From: Massilia sp. MS-15
GTDB lineage: Bacteria > Pseudomonadota > Gammaproteobacteria > Burkholderiales > Burkholderiaceae_D
DNA: 64,000 bases
Direction of reading: 5' to 3'
Assembly (NCBI RefSeq): GCF_020176695.1
Contig: NZ_JAIWIA010000004.1
Coordinates: forward strand, 1-64,000
Below are positions 17,722 through 25,503 of this stretch, piece after piece. Positions within the stretch are counted from its first letter, which is position 1, and the number at the start of each line of letters is the position of its first letter. The position numbers and the translations under genes were made by a program. The notes beneath the pieces were generated by a model. It was given only the letters and a program-made list of their open reading frames with translations, was not told the DNA's origin and searched no databases.

Positions 17722-18465
17722 ATGCCCTCCAATCCCCTGCTTGCCACTTACTGGTCCGAATCCAGCGTTTACATCAATGCGCTGATCCTGCTGCACCTGG
17801 CGGGCGCGCTGGCGCTCGGCCTGCTGGTCGGCTACGAGCGCGCCTACCACGGCCGCGCGGCCGGCATGCGCACCTATGGCCTGGTGTGCATGGCATCGGC
17901 CGCGCTGACCATCCTGGCCGGCTATCCGGACGTATGGTATGGCGGCCATGCCGGCGTGCTGGCGCCGGTCGATCCGACCCGCATCATCCAGGGCGTGGTG
18001 ACCGGCATCGGCTTCCTCGGCGCCGGCGTCATCATGCGCGAAGGTTTCAATATCAGCGGCCTCACCACCGCGGCCTCGATCTGGGCCTCGTCCGCGATCG
18101 GGATCCTGGTCGGCGTGGGGTTTTACCTGGCGGCGATGGGCCTGGCCTTCTTTTCGGGGATGATCATGATCTACCTGAACCGGCTGGAAACCATCCTGCC
18201 TTCGCGCCACGCGGTGGCGGTACGCATGCGCTTCAAGCCGGAAGTGATGCCGCGCGAGGATGTGCTGCGCCAGGCCGCGCTCGAGCGCGGCTACGAGATC
18301 GCCGGCAGCTCGCTCACGATCAGCAGCGATGCCGGACGCCAGGAATGGCGCTTCGTGGCGCTGGCGCTGTCGCGCAAGAGCGGCGCCTCGCTGGCCGAGC
18401 TGGCCGAGGAGCTGGCCGCGTTCGAGGGACTGGAAGCCTTCCAGCTGTCCCACGCCCGCAATTAA
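17722..18465 (+). CDS. MgtC/SapB family membrane protein
   Basis: The 247-residue protein has four to five transmembrane helices in its first 150 residues, then a cytoplasmic ACT-like domain of about 90 residues. The family signature is GLLVGYERAYHGRAAGMRTYGLV, followed by GIGFLGAGVIMREGFNISGL and TAASIWASSAIGILVGVGFY. MgtC proteins affect Mg homeostasis and the F1Fo ATPase in pathogens; their role in free-living species is less clear. The gene starts 11 bp after the 88-residue gene and is probably in the same transcript. Confidence 0.9.
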   Translation: MPSNPLLATYWSESSVYINALILLHLAGALALGLLVGYERAYHGRAAGMRTYGLVCMASAALTILAGYPDVWYGGHAGVLAPVDPTRIIQGVVTGIGFLGAGVIMREGFNISGLTTAASIWASSAIGILVGVGFYLAAMGLAFFSGMIMIYLNRLETILPSRHAVAVRMRFKPEVMPREDVLRQAALERGYEIAGSSLTISSDAGRQEWRFVALALSRKSGASLAELAEELAAFEGLEAFQLSHARN

Positions 18466-18517
18466 GCATAACAATCACAACGATAGCTTCGGCTAATCCA
18501 TAATTGGGGTGACTCCA

Positions 18518-19096
18518 ATGCAAGCACAAGACGTTCTCGATTTCTGGTTCCTGCCCGAGGGCAGCGAGGGCCATGGCAAACAGCGCATCGAATGGTTCCG
18601 CAAGGACGCCGCCTTCGATGCCGCGCTGCGCGAGCGCTTCGACGGCCTGATCAAGCAGGCGGTGGCTGGCGGACTGCGCGAATGGGATGAGCAGGGCCCG
18701 CGCGGCATCCTGGCGCGCATCCTGGTGCTCGACCAGTTCACCCGCAACGCCTACCGCGGCCAGCCGGAGTCCTTCGGCGGCGACACGCTGGCGCTGGCGG
18801 CGGCGCACCAGCTGGTGGAGTCCGGCACGCACCTGGCCCTGCCGCCGGTCGAGCGCCAGTTCGCCTACATGCCCTTCGAGCACGCGGAAGACGCGCGCAT
18901 GCAGGAACAGGCGGTGACCCTGTTTACCGAACTGGCCGCCGCCCACGAGGGTTTCGGCGAAGCGCTCGACTATGCGCACCGCCACCGCGGCGTGATCGCG
19001 CGCTTCGGCCGCTTCCCGCACCGTAACCCGATCCTCGGCCGCGCATCCACGCCGGAAGAACTGGCCTACCTGGCCCTGCCCGGCGCCGGCTTCTGA
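18518..19096 (+). CDS. DUF924 family protein
   Basis: The 192-residue all-alpha protein begins QDVLDFWFLPEGSEGHGKQR, and has LVLDQFTRNAYRGQPESF and FAYMPFEHAEDARMQEQ, all DUF924 hallmarks. The fold is TPR-like; the function is unknown. I chose the ATG at 18518, which lies six bases after a GGGGTG Shine-Dalgarno-like stretch, rather than the GTG at 18509. The next gene, DUF2520, begins one base after its stop codon (GTG at 19098), so the two are likely coupled. Confidence 0.88.
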   Translation: MQAQDVLDFWFLPEGSEGHGKQRIEWFRKDAAFDAALRERFDGLIKQAVAGGLREWDEQGPRGILARILVLDQFTRNAYRGQPESFGGDTLALAAAHQLVESGTHLALPPVERQFAYMPFEHAEDARMQEQAVTLFTELAAAHEGFGEALDYAHRHRGVIARFGRFPHRNPILGRASTPEELAYLALPGAGF

Positions 19097-19097
19097 G

Positions 19098-19928
19098 GTG
19101 GCGCCGACGCTGAACCTGGTCGGCGCCGGCCATGTGGGCCGGGTGCTGGGGCGCCTGTTCGCGTCCAGCGGCGCCTTTACGGTGCAGGACGTGCTGACCC
19201 GCGGCGCGGACAGCGCGCGCGCGGCGGTCGCCTTCATCGGCGCCGGCCGCGTATGTGCATCGGTGGAGGCGATGCGCCCGGCCAGTGTGTGGATGCTGGC
19301 GGTGGGCGACGACGCGATCGTCCCGGCCTGCGAACGCCTGGCCGCCGCCGCCCAGCTGGACGGCGCCATCGTGTTCCACTGCAGCGGCGCCAAGGCTTCC
19401 AGCGAACTGGCGGCGGCGCGTGCGGCCGGTGCCCTGGTGGCCAGCGTGCACCCGGTGCGCAGCTTCGCCGACCCGCAAGCGGTGGCTGCCGATTTTGCCG
19501 GCACCTACTGCGGCGTGGAAGGCGATGCCGCCGCACTGGCCGTGCTGGAACCAGGCTTCGGCACGATCGGGGCGCGCACCGTGCGCATTGATCCTGCCCA
19601 AAAGACGGTGTATCACGCGGCCGCCGTGTTCGCATCGAACTACCTGGTAACGGTGCTCGACGCGGCCCTGCGCGCCTACGTCGCGGCCGGGGTCCCGGAA
19701 CAGGTGGCGCGCGAACTGGCGCGCCCGCTGGCAAGCGAGGCGCTGGCCAATGTGTTCCGCCTCGGACCGGAAGCCGCGCTCAGCGGCCCGGTGGCGCGCG
19801 GGGACCATGCCACGGTGGCGCGCCAGCAGGAGGCCGTCAGCCGCTGGCACCCGGCCACCGGGCAGCTGTACGAGGCGCTGGTGGCCCCGACCGCCGACCT
19901 GGCCCGCCGCAAGCGCGGCGTTTCCTGA
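19098..19928 (+). CDS. DUF2520 domain Rossmann-fold protein
   Basis: The 276-residue protein starts with an NAD(P)-type Rossmann loop (LNLVGAGHVGRVLGRLFASS). It then contains IVFHCSGAKASSEL and SVHPVRSFADPQAVAADFAG, and a helical C-terminal DUF2520 domain with YHAAAVFASNYLVTVLDAAL. The family looks like a ketopantoate or imine reductase relative with unknown substrate. The start is a GTG (19098) placed immediately after the DUF924 stop. No metabolic pathway is indicated by the neighbours. Confidence 0.85.
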   Translation: MAPTLNLVGAGHVGRVLGRLFASSGAFTVQDVLTRGADSARAAVAFIGAGRVCASVEAMRPASVWMLAVGDDAIVPACERLAAAAQLDGAIVFHCSGAKASSELAAARAAGALVASVHPVRSFADPQAVAADFAGTYCGVEGDAAALAVLEPGFGTIGARTVRIDPAQKTVYHAAAVFASNYLVTVLDAALRAYVAAGVPEQVARELARPLASEALANVFRLGPEAALSGPVARGDHATVARQQEAVSRWHPATGQLYEALVAPTADLARRKRGVS

Positions 19929-19953
19929 ACTTTCCTCACTGACTGGAGTTGCG

Positions 19954-20331
19954 ATGTACCTGACTGCCTGGGCCACCCTGGCCGCCCTCGGCGTGTATTT
20001 CTGGACTGGCGTGAACGCCGGCCGCGCGCGTATCCGCCACGGCATCCCCGCGCCTTCGATGGAAGGCCCGGAAGCCTTCCAGCGTTGCCAGCGGGTGCAG
20101 GCCAACACGCTGGAACAGCTGCCGCTGGTGCTGGTGCCGCTGTGGCTGTGCGCCTTCTTCCTGGGCGATGCCTGGGCCGCCGCCGGCGGGCTACTGTGGG
20201 GCCTGGGCCGGGTGGCCTACGCGCTCGGCTACTACCGCGATCCGGCACGCCGGGAGATCGGCTTCGTGACCGGCATGCTGGCCAGTGCGTTGTTAATTGG
20301 CGGCACTGTATGGGGCCTGGTGCTGCGCTAA
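19954..20331 (+). CDS. MAPEG family membrane protein
   Basis: The 125-residue protein has four predicted transmembrane helices and the MAPEG cytosolic motif RCQRVQANTLEQLPLVLV (the family's ERxxxxxExE region). It also has GRVAYALGYYRDPARREIGF. MAPEG proteins include glutathione transferases and peroxidases with lipid substrates. Which activity applies cannot be told. A GGAG-type RBS (GACTGGAGTTGCG) precedes the ATG, and the gene follows DUF2520 by 25 bp in the same direction. Confidence 0.88.
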   Translation: MYLTAWATLAALGVYFWTGVNAGRARIRHGIPAPSMEGPEAFQRCQRVQANTLEQLPLVLVPLWLCAFFLGDAWAAAGGLLWGLGRVAYALGYYRDPARREIGFVTGMLASALLIGGTVWGLVLR

Positions 20332-20448
20332 AGCGAAAAAAGACCACATGGAGATCGACAAAGTTCCTAGAGAGCAATAAGCTAGGACGTTGATAACCCA
20401 TGCGGTGCCGCCAGCCAGGCGTCGCGGATACCAGGAGAAGGAGAGAAC

Positions 20449-20811
20449 ATGCTGTTCCTGAAGAGCACCAGTGTCACCAGGTCCCCCGGCATCTACGAAG
20501 TCGACGTCGCTGCCAAGCCGCCGGGCAAGACCTTTGGTGTGTTCCTGGCGACCGATCCGGACCATCCGCCGCAAGCCGTCCTGGCCGGCCTGGCGCAGCT
20601 TGGCTTCAAGAATACTCACCAGCAGAGCTATGTCCACAAGGACAAGGGCAAGGTGCTGGACCTGCATTTCCAGAAGGATGGCAGCGACCTGTTCAACGGC
20701 TGGAAGGCCGAGGAGTGCAGCGCCAACCTGGCCGCGATCGAGGCCCTGTTCACCGGGGTCGGCATCGCTGTCACCCCGCGCGTAATGAGCCTGGCCGAAG
20801 CCTACGCCTGA
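20449..20811 (+). CDS. Uncharacterised 120-residue protein
   Basis: I cannot assign a family. The product lacks a signal peptide. It has an alternating pattern of short beta strands (IYEVDVAAKPPGKTFGVFLA; VLDLHFQKDGSDLFNGW), suggesting a small alpha/beta domain. An AAGGAGAGAAC RBS precedes the ATG. It ends eight bases before the convergent molybdopterin-fold gene. Upstream, 20332-20448 holds an imperfect CCTAG/CTAGG inverted repeat (20375-20395) and no clear promoter. Confidence 0.7.
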   Translation: MLFLKSTSVTRSPGIYEVDVAAKPPGKTFGVFLATDPDHPPQAVLAGLAQLGFKNTHQQSYVHKDKGKVLDLHFQKDGSDLFNGWKAEECSANLAAIEALFTGVGIAVTPRVMSLAEAYA

Positions 20812-20818
20812 GCGCAGC

Positions 20819-21397
20819 TCACGCCTGTACCTCGATGTGGTACAGCGCCCATGGGCAGTTCCCGAACCGTTCCTGCACCGGCCGCGCCGCCATGTCCGGC
20901 ACGCGGTCGGCGTCGTAGACGGCCCACAGGGGACCGAGGCCGCCGAGCGCCATCGGCTGGCCGTCGAGTTCGGTGGCCACCAGGTAGTTCCAGGCCCGCA
21001 GCCGGGCCATCGGGACCGCGGCGGCATAGCCATCCACTGCCCGCAGCACTACCTGCGCGGCGCCATCGGTCCGGACGCCGGCCAGGGCCAGCACGTCCAC
21101 CAGCAGCGGGCCGCGCAGCGCATGGGGCTTGCCATCGTACTCCAGGGTCGGCCGGATGGTCCTGGCCGGCAAGGCCGCGACGGTGTCGAAATCCAGCGCG
21201 AACGCGCGGGTAAAATCCAGCTTCTGCTTGAACATCATCTGGTCGCGCACCGGGTCGCGCGGGCCGCGATTGCTGCGTCCGATGGCGCCGGTGATGGTCA
21301 GCAGGGCCGGCCCCCGGGGCGGGCGCGGACTGGCGGCCGAGGCCAGGGGCAGGGTGCCGGAAGCCAGCGCCGCGCCCAGGAAATGACGTTTATCCAT
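20819..21397 (-). CDS. Molybdopterin-dependent oxidoreductase-like protein (SUOX fold)
   Basis: The 192-residue product has a Tat- or Sec-like leader (MDKRHFLGAALASGTLPLAS) and one SUOX-like fold domain, with RTIRPTLEYDGKPHALRGPLLVDVLALAG and YAAAVPMARLRAWNYLVATEL. The typical molybdenum-ligating Cys segment seems absent: the only Cys is in GNCPW near the end. It may therefore be a reduced family member that has lost the cofactor site, or a small ligand-binding protein of that fold. It is single, and convergent with the 120-residue gene. Confidence 0.7.
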   Translation of the reverse strand: MDKRHFLGAALASGTLPLASAASPRPPRGPALLTITGAIGRSNRGPRDPVRDQMMFKQKLDFTRAFALDFDTVAALPARTIRPTLEYDGKPHALRGPLLVDVLALAGVRTDGAAQVVLRAVDGYAAAVPMARLRAWNYLVATELDGQPMALGGLGPLWAVYDADRVPDMAARPVQERFGNCPWALYHIEVQA

Positions 21398-21448
21398 GCG
21401 AAAATGCGTTCATGTGGAAAATCGACATCATAGGCGTGAAACCGCAGC

Positions 21449-22045
21449 ATGGATCTGTTTTCTGAAGCCGCGGCGCTCACGCCCATCCCCATCCGCGACG
21501 GCGAGCTGGCGTTCCTGGCACAGCTGGCGCTGCCCTGGCCGAACGAGACCGTGCTGGCGCGCCTGGTCGAGGAGACCGCGTGGCGCGCGGAAACCGTGGT
21601 CGTTTACGGCAAGCGCCACCTGCAGCCGCGCCTGAGCGCCTGGCATGGCGACAAGGGCTACCGCTATGCGGGGCTGGCGCTGGCGCCCTTGCCCTTCACT
21701 CCCTTGCTCGACACGCTGCGCCGCGCCGCGCAGGCCGCAACCGGCCACGTCTACAACAGCGTGCTGCTGAACTATTACCGCGATGGCCGGGACAGCATGG
21801 GCATGCATAGCGATGACGAACCGGAACTGGGCCCGGAGCCGGCCATCGCTTCGCTCAGTTTCGGCGCTACGCGTACCTTCATCCTGCGGCACAGGCGCAG
21901 TGGAGAAACGCTGAAACTGGCGCTGACCGATGGCAGCCTGCTGTTCATGGGAGGAGCCTTGCAAGCCAACTGGTTGCATGGGATCAACAAAACAAGCAAG
22001 CCACTGGGCGCGCGTATCAACCTAACTTTCCGTAACATCATCTAA
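21449..22045 (+). CDS. alkB: AlkB-type Fe(II)/2-oxoglutarate-dependent dioxygenase
   Basis: The 198-residue enzyme repairs N-alkylated bases by oxidative demethylation. The double-stranded beta helix begins with NSVLLNYYRDGRDSMGMHSD (Fe ligands His and Asp), followed by SFGATRTFILRHR. The second iron His is in NWLHGINKTSKP, and the 2-oxoglutarate arginine is in RINLTFR. The length fits the AlkB/ALKBH2-like group. It lies 51 bp from the start of the divergent SUOX-like gene, so the two may share a promoter region. Confidence 0.9.
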   Translation: MDLFSEAAALTPIPIRDGELAFLAQLALPWPNETVLARLVEETAWRAETVVVYGKRHLQPRLSAWHGDKGYRYAGLALAPLPFTPLLDTLRRAAQAATGHVYNSVLLNYYRDGRDSMGMHSDDEPELGPEPAIASLSFGATRTFILRHRRSGETLKLALTDGSLLFMGGALQANWLHGINKTSKPLGARINLTFRNII

Positions 22046-22081
22046 CACTGTGCCTTTGTTCGGCATTTTCTGTTGTGTATA

Positions 22082-22105
22082 TTTGACTAATCGGTCAGTA
22101 ATTTA
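22082..22105 (+). promoter_or_regulatory. Candidate promoter region for the outer-membrane barrel gene
   Basis: TTGACT (22082-22087) is a good -35 hexamer, with TACATT about 15 bp downstream as a weak -10. The spacing is short, so this is only a candidate. The segment is distinctly AT-rich compared with its surroundings. Confidence 0.3.
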
Positions 22106-22222
22106 CATTTTCTTACAGTTCTTACGGGATTGGGACGGTTTCGATCTTGCGTGGATGCTATCTTGGGATATCGCGATTCATACGGAATCGTGAACCAGCC
22201 AAGACAAGTAAAGGATTCACGC

Positions 22223-22795
22223 ATGAAAAAGCTTATCGTTGCATTGATCGCTTCCGCCGCTGCCATGTCAGCGGCCCAGGCCCAGACGACTGCGCCGCGC
22301 GCCTATGTCGGTGCCGGCGTTGCCAGCGCCGATCATGCGTTCAAGCGCTCTGGCGCCACCAATGTCGATACCGAAGGCTACAAGGCTTCGGGCAAGCTCT
22401 TCGGTGGCTATGATTTCAACCAGAACTGGGGCGTGGAAGCGGGCTACACCGATTTCCGCAAGTCGGACGTGAATTACTCGATCGGCGGCGTCAATACCCG
22501 CGGCGAGACCAGCGGCCACGCCGTCTACCTGGCGGCCAAGGCCAGTGTGCCGGTCAACGAGCAGTTCTCGGTGTATGGCAAGCTGGGCGCGGCGCGCACC
22601 AAGAGTGAACTGGAAACGGTCAATGCGCTGCAAAACATGAGCCGCAGCAAGACCGAAGCCTACGGCGCGCTGGGCGCGGAGTACCGCCTGAACCAGAACG
22701 TGTCGCTGATCGGCGAATACGAGCGCTACGGCAAGAGCAAGGATGTCGGCGCCAAGGCCGACGTCTGGACCATCGGCGCGAAATACGCCTTCTGA
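22223..22795 (+). CDS. Outer membrane beta-barrel protein (OmpA-like transmembrane domain)
   Basis: The 190-residue protein has a signal peptide (MKKLIVALIASAAAMSAAQAQ) and eight predicted amphipathic strands. It ends VWTIGAKYAF with the C-terminal Phe typical of outer-membrane barrels. GGYDFNQNWGVEAGYTDFRK and GALGAEYRLNQNVSLIGEYE are typical of OmpA-like small porins without the periplasmic domain. A purine-rich RBS lies in GTAAAGGATTCACGC. Its intrinsic terminator is interrupted by the 190-bp MITE. Confidence 0.88.
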   Translation: MKKLIVALIASAAAMSAAQAQTTAPRAYVGAGVASADHAFKRSGATNVDTEGYKASGKLFGGYDFNQNWGVEAGYTDFRKSDVNYSIGGVNTRGETSGHAVYLAAKASVPVNEQFSVYGKLGAARTKSELETVNALQNMSRSKTEAYGALGAEYRLNQNVSLIGEYERYGKSKDVGAKADVWTIGAKYAF

Positions 22796-22816
22796 GCCTG
22801 ACGGCAACCAAGGAAA

Positions 22817-22828
22817 AGGCCCTGCGGG
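22817..22828. repeat. Left target-site duplication of the MITE
   Basis: AGGCCCTGCGGG is repeated exactly at 23019-23030. Twelve bases is within the 11-13 bp duplicated by IS4. Joining the two sites without the element rebuilds a terminator with AAAAGGCCC and GGGCCTTTT arms. Confidence 0.8.
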
Positions 22829-22868
22829 TAATACCGTTCAGTTAAGCAGTGCTGGGAGTATTTGTACG

Positions 22869-22911
22869 GTGGGCGGGGGAATCTAGTCCAGTGGACTAGA
22901 TTCCCGCCCAC
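22869..22911. repeat. Long REP-like hairpin inside the MITE
   Basis: GTGGGCGGG (22869-22877), two-base bulge, AATCTAGTCC (22880-22889), loop AGT, GGACTAGATT (22893-22902), CCCGCCCAC (22903-22911): a 19-bp stem. The flanks GTACG and GCGGT show it is in the opposite orientation to the copy at 22970, so the two form a BIME-like pair. Confidence 0.85.
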
Positions 22912-22969
22912 GCGGTCAACCAGCTGCGAAATCATCACGTACGGCTATCCATCGGCTAACTATCACCGC

Positions 22970-22990
22970 GTGGGCGGCGTAGCCGCCCAC
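22970..22990. repeat. REP-like palindrome inside the MITE
   Basis: GTGGGCGGC (22970-22978), loop GTA, GCCGCCCAC (22982-22990): perfect 9-bp arms, flanked by CACCGC and CCTACG. The 14 bases upstream, GCTAACTATCACCG, recur in inverted form beside the copy at 49473, so the repeat extends beyond the palindrome. Confidence 0.85.
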
Positions 22991-23018
22991 CCTACGCCCC
23001 CTTAACTGAACGGCATTC

Positions 23019-23039
23019 AGGCCCTGCGGGGCCTTTTTT
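23019..23039 (+). terminator. Intrinsic terminator rebuilt after MITE insertion
   Basis: AGGCCC (23019-23024), loop TGCG, GGGCCT (23029-23034), then a T run through 23039. It serves the outer-membrane barrel gene, with the MITE now transcribed before it. The stem is three pairs shorter than in the inferred ancestral sequence. Confidence 0.85.
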
Positions 23040-23051
23040 CTTGTCCGTGTA

Positions 23052-23585
23052 CTAGAGCCGGGCAAAGCCCTGCGATTGTGGCCGCAGTACCCAGGGCGGC
23101 ACGATCAGCTCCGGCGCCGGTGCCGCATGGCCGGCGTTGACGAAGCGGTGCAGCGAAGACCAGGGCCAGTCGCGCGGGTGGCTGCAATGGCCGTGGCGCA
23201 CGGCGTCCAGGTGGGTGTAGTCGACCAGTGCCGCGTACTCCTCGTCGTCGCCGACGCGGTAGTGCTGGTAATGCCGCTCCCAGATGCTGCCATCGCTGGC
23301 ATGCGGCACCGCGGCCTTGCGCAGCGCTTTCGAGAACGCGATCTTGACCGCGCGCCAGCGGCTGGAACAGTCATGGTCGCCCGGCGGCAGGGTCCACATG
23401 GCATGTGCATGGTCCGGCAGCACGACCCAGGCATCGACATGGAAAGGCTTGCGGGTGCGCGCCAGCCGCATGGCTTCACCAAAGGCGGAGATATGGTCTG
23501 TGAGCAAGGTGCTGCCACGTTCGAGCAGGCGCACCGTAAAAAAGAATGTCCCACCCGGGACGCGGTTGTGGCGGTAATCAGTCAT
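23052..23585 (-). CDS. REP-associated tyrosine transposase (RAYT, Y1/HUH)
   Basis: The 177-residue product has the Y1_Tnp fold. YRHNRVPGGTFFFTVRLLER opens the domain, the HUH metal motif is VLPDHAHAMWTLP (His59-Ala-His61), and the likely nucleophile is Tyr123 in ALVDYTHLDAVRHG, followed by DWPWSSLHRF. RAYTs act on REP hairpins as single strands. GTGGGCGG palindromes sit about 60 bp from its 3' end, and more lie in the window. The ATG at 23583-23585 gives the usual N-terminus. No transposon ends are seen around it, as expected for domesticated single-copy RAYTs. Confidence 0.88.
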   Translation of the reverse strand: MTDYRHNRVPGGTFFFTVRLLERGSTLLTDHISAFGEAMRLARTRKPFHVDAWVVLPDHAHAMWTLPPGDHDCSSRWRAVKIAFSKALRKAAVPHASDGSIWERHYQHYRVGDDEEYAALVDYTHLDAVRHGHCSHPRDWPWSSLHRFVNAGHAAPAPELIVPPWVLRPQSQGFARL

Positions 23586-23694
23586 GGGTTCCGTCAGTCC
23601 GCGCCTTGCAAAGGCAACGGACATCCAGGCCAACCGGCCCTCATCGCAAGGATTCTACACACCGCCTCGGGCTTGCCGCGTTCGTTTCCGCGCG

Positions 23695-23721
23695 AAAAAA
23701 AATCCCCGCGATGCGGGGATT
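23695..23721 (-). terminator. Intrinsic terminator of ettA
   Basis: Read on the minus strand, AATCCCCGC, loop ATC, GCGGGGATT is followed by a run of eight T (complement of 23695-23702). The hairpin occupies 23701-23721. It ends the ettA transcript before the RAYT gene. Confidence 0.85.
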
Positions 23722-23751
23722 TCCTTTACGAAACAAACGCTTGGGTGATGC

Positions 23752-25419
23752 TCAGGTGGTCAGCGGCTTGTAGCGGATACGCTTCGGCTTGGCGCCTTCC
23801 TCACCCAGGCGCTTCCTCTTGTCGGCTTCGTATTCCTGATAGTTACCGTCGAAGAAGGTGACTTGCGAATTGCCTTCGAAGGCCAGGATGTGGGTCGCGA
23901 TGCGGTCCAGGAACCAGCGGTCGTGCGAGATCACCATCACGCTGCCGGCGAACTCGAGCAGGGCGTCTTCCAGCGCGCGCAGGGTTTCCACGTCGAGGTC
24001 GTTCGACGGTTCGTCCAGCAGCAGCACGTTGCCGCCCTGCAGCAGGGTCTTGGCCAGGTGCAGGCGCCCGCGTTCGCCGCCCGACAGGTTACCGACGATC
24101 TTCTGCTGGTCCGAGCCCTTGAAGTTGAAGCGGCCGAGATAGGCGCGCGACGGCATCTCGAAGCGGCCCACGCTGAGCAGGTCGGCGCCGCCGGTGACGT
24201 CCTCGAACACGGTCTTGTTGTTGGCCAGTTCGTCGCGGCTCTGGTCCACCAGCGAGACCTTGGCGGTCTTGCCGATCACGACTTCGCCGCTGTCCGGCTG
24301 CTCTTTACCCGCGATCATCTTGAACAGGGTCGACTTGCCGGCGCCGTTCGGGCCGATGATGCCGACGATCGCGCCCGGCGGCACGGTGAAGGACAGGTTG
24401 TCGATCAAGAGGCGGTCACCAAAAGCCTTCGAGACGTTCTTGAACTCGATGACTTCATTGCCCAGGCGCTCGGCCACGGGAATGAAGATCTCCTGCGTCT
24501 CGTTGCGCTTCTGGTATTCGAATTCGCTCAGCTCGTTGAAGCGGGCTAACCTAGCCTTGGACTTGGCCTGGCGTGCCTTCGGGTTCTGGCGCGCCCATTC
24601 GAGTTCCTTGGCCAGCGCCTTCTGGCGCGCCGATTCGGTCGCTTCTTCCTGCTTCAGGCGCGCCTGCTTCTGGTCCAGCCACGAGGAATAATTGCCCTTC
24701 CATGGGATGCCCGAACCGCGGTCCAGTTCCAGGATCCATTCGGCGGCGTTGTCCAGGAAGTAGCGGTCGTGGGTGATGCCCACCACGGTGCCCGGGAAGC
24801 GCAGCAGGAACTGCTCCAGCCACTCGACCGATTCGGCGTCCAGGTGGTTGGTCGGCTCGTCCAGCAGCAGCATGTCGGGCTTGGAGAGCAGCAGCTTGCA
24901 CAGCGCCACGCGGCGCTTCTCGCCGCCCGACAGCACGCCGATCTTCTGGTCCCAGGGCGGCAGGCGCAGCGCGTCGGCGGCCATTTCCATCTGCAGGTTC
25001 AGGTTGCCACCGTCGGCCGCGGCGATGATCGACTCCAGGCGCTCCTGTTCCTTGGCGAGGGCGTCGAAGTCCGCGTCTTCTTCCGCATAGGCGGCATACA
25101 CGGCTTCCAGCTTGGCCTGCGCTTCAAACGCTTCGCCCAGGCCGGATTCCACTTCCTGGCGCACGGTCTTGTCCGGGTCGAGCTGCGGTTCCTGCGGCAG
25201 GTAGCCGATGTTCAGGCCCGGCATCGGGCGCGCTTCGCCCTGGATGTCGGTGTCGATGCCGGCCATGATCTTGAGCAGGGTCGACTTGCCCGAGCCGTTC
25301 AGGCCCAGCACGCCGATCTTGGCGCCCGGGAAGAAGGACAGCGAGATATCTTTCAGGATTTGACGCTTTGGCGGGACGATTTTGCCCACGCGGTTCATGG
25401 TATAGACGTAGTTGGCCAT
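23752..25419 (-). CDS. ettA: Energy-dependent translational throttle protein EttA (ABC-F)
   Basis: The 555-residue protein has two ABC domains joined by the interdomain linker that reaches the ribosomal E site. Walker A motifs are GLNGSGKSTLLK and GPNGAGKSTLFK; signature motifs are LSGGEKRRVALCK and LSGGERGRLHLAK. The Arm insertion lies between about residues 90 and 140. EttA gates entry of 70S initiation complexes into elongation depending on the ADP/ATP ratio. Length and N-terminus (MANYVYTMNRVGKIVPPKRQ) match E. coli EttA closely. Confidence 0.96.
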   Translation of the reverse strand: MANYVYTMNRVGKIVPPKRQILKDISLSFFPGAKIGVLGLNGSGKSTLLKIMAGIDTDIQGEARPMPGLNIGYLPQEPQLDPDKTVRQEVESGLGEAFEAQAKLEAVYAAYAEEDADFDALAKEQERLESIIAAADGGNLNLQMEMAADALRLPPWDQKIGVLSGGEKRRVALCKLLLSKPDMLLLDEPTNHLDAESVEWLEQFLLRFPGTVVGITHDRYFLDNAAEWILELDRGSGIPWKGNYSSWLDQKQARLKQEEATESARQKALAKELEWARQNPKARQAKSKARLARFNELSEFEYQKRNETQEIFIPVAERLGNEVIEFKNVSKAFGDRLLIDNLSFTVPPGAIVGIIGPNGAGKSTLFKMIAGKEQPDSGEVVIGKTAKVSLVDQSRDELANNKTVFEDVTGGADLLSVGRFEMPSRAYLGRFNFKGSDQQKIVGNLSGGERGRLHLAKTLLQGGNVLLLDEPSNDLDVETLRALEDALLEFAGSVMVISHDRWFLDRIATHILAFEGNSQVTFFDGNYQEYEADKRKRLGEEGAKPKRIRYKPLTT

Positions 25420-25503
25420 GTTTTAACTCTGGTGTTGAATCAAGGTGCAGAGGATACGACAGAACCCGCGCGGGACACAGGTTTTTGTGTCCCGCAGGGT
25501 GCG

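Larger units (their letters stand above)
22829..23018. mobile_element. 190-bp IS4-like MITE carrying REP-like palindromes
   Basis: Terminal inverted repeats are TAATACCGTTCAGTTAAG (22829-22846) and CTTAACTGAACGGCATTC (23001-23018): 16 of 18 positions pair. The ends resemble the E. coli IS4 ends, which from memory begin TAATGCCGATCAGTTAAG. The element carries no coding frame and is flanked by a 12-bp direct repeat. Inside are two large palindromes, at 22869-22911 and 22970-22990. It is inserted in the terminator downstream of the outer-membrane barrel gene. Transposase must come from an IS4-type element elsewhere, because none is in this window. Confidence 0.85.

Noticed and set aside
20375-20395. 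CCTAG/CTAGG inverted repeat as a terminator
   Set aside because: The arms are only five bases and the loop is eleven; there is no T run.
22829-23018. Coding gene within the MITE
   Set aside because: No open frame of useful length with an RBS; the sequence is dominated by palindromes.
23052-23585. Complete IS200/IS605 element
   Set aside because: The transposase has the RAYT pattern, and no left or right IS200-type ends or orfB are present.
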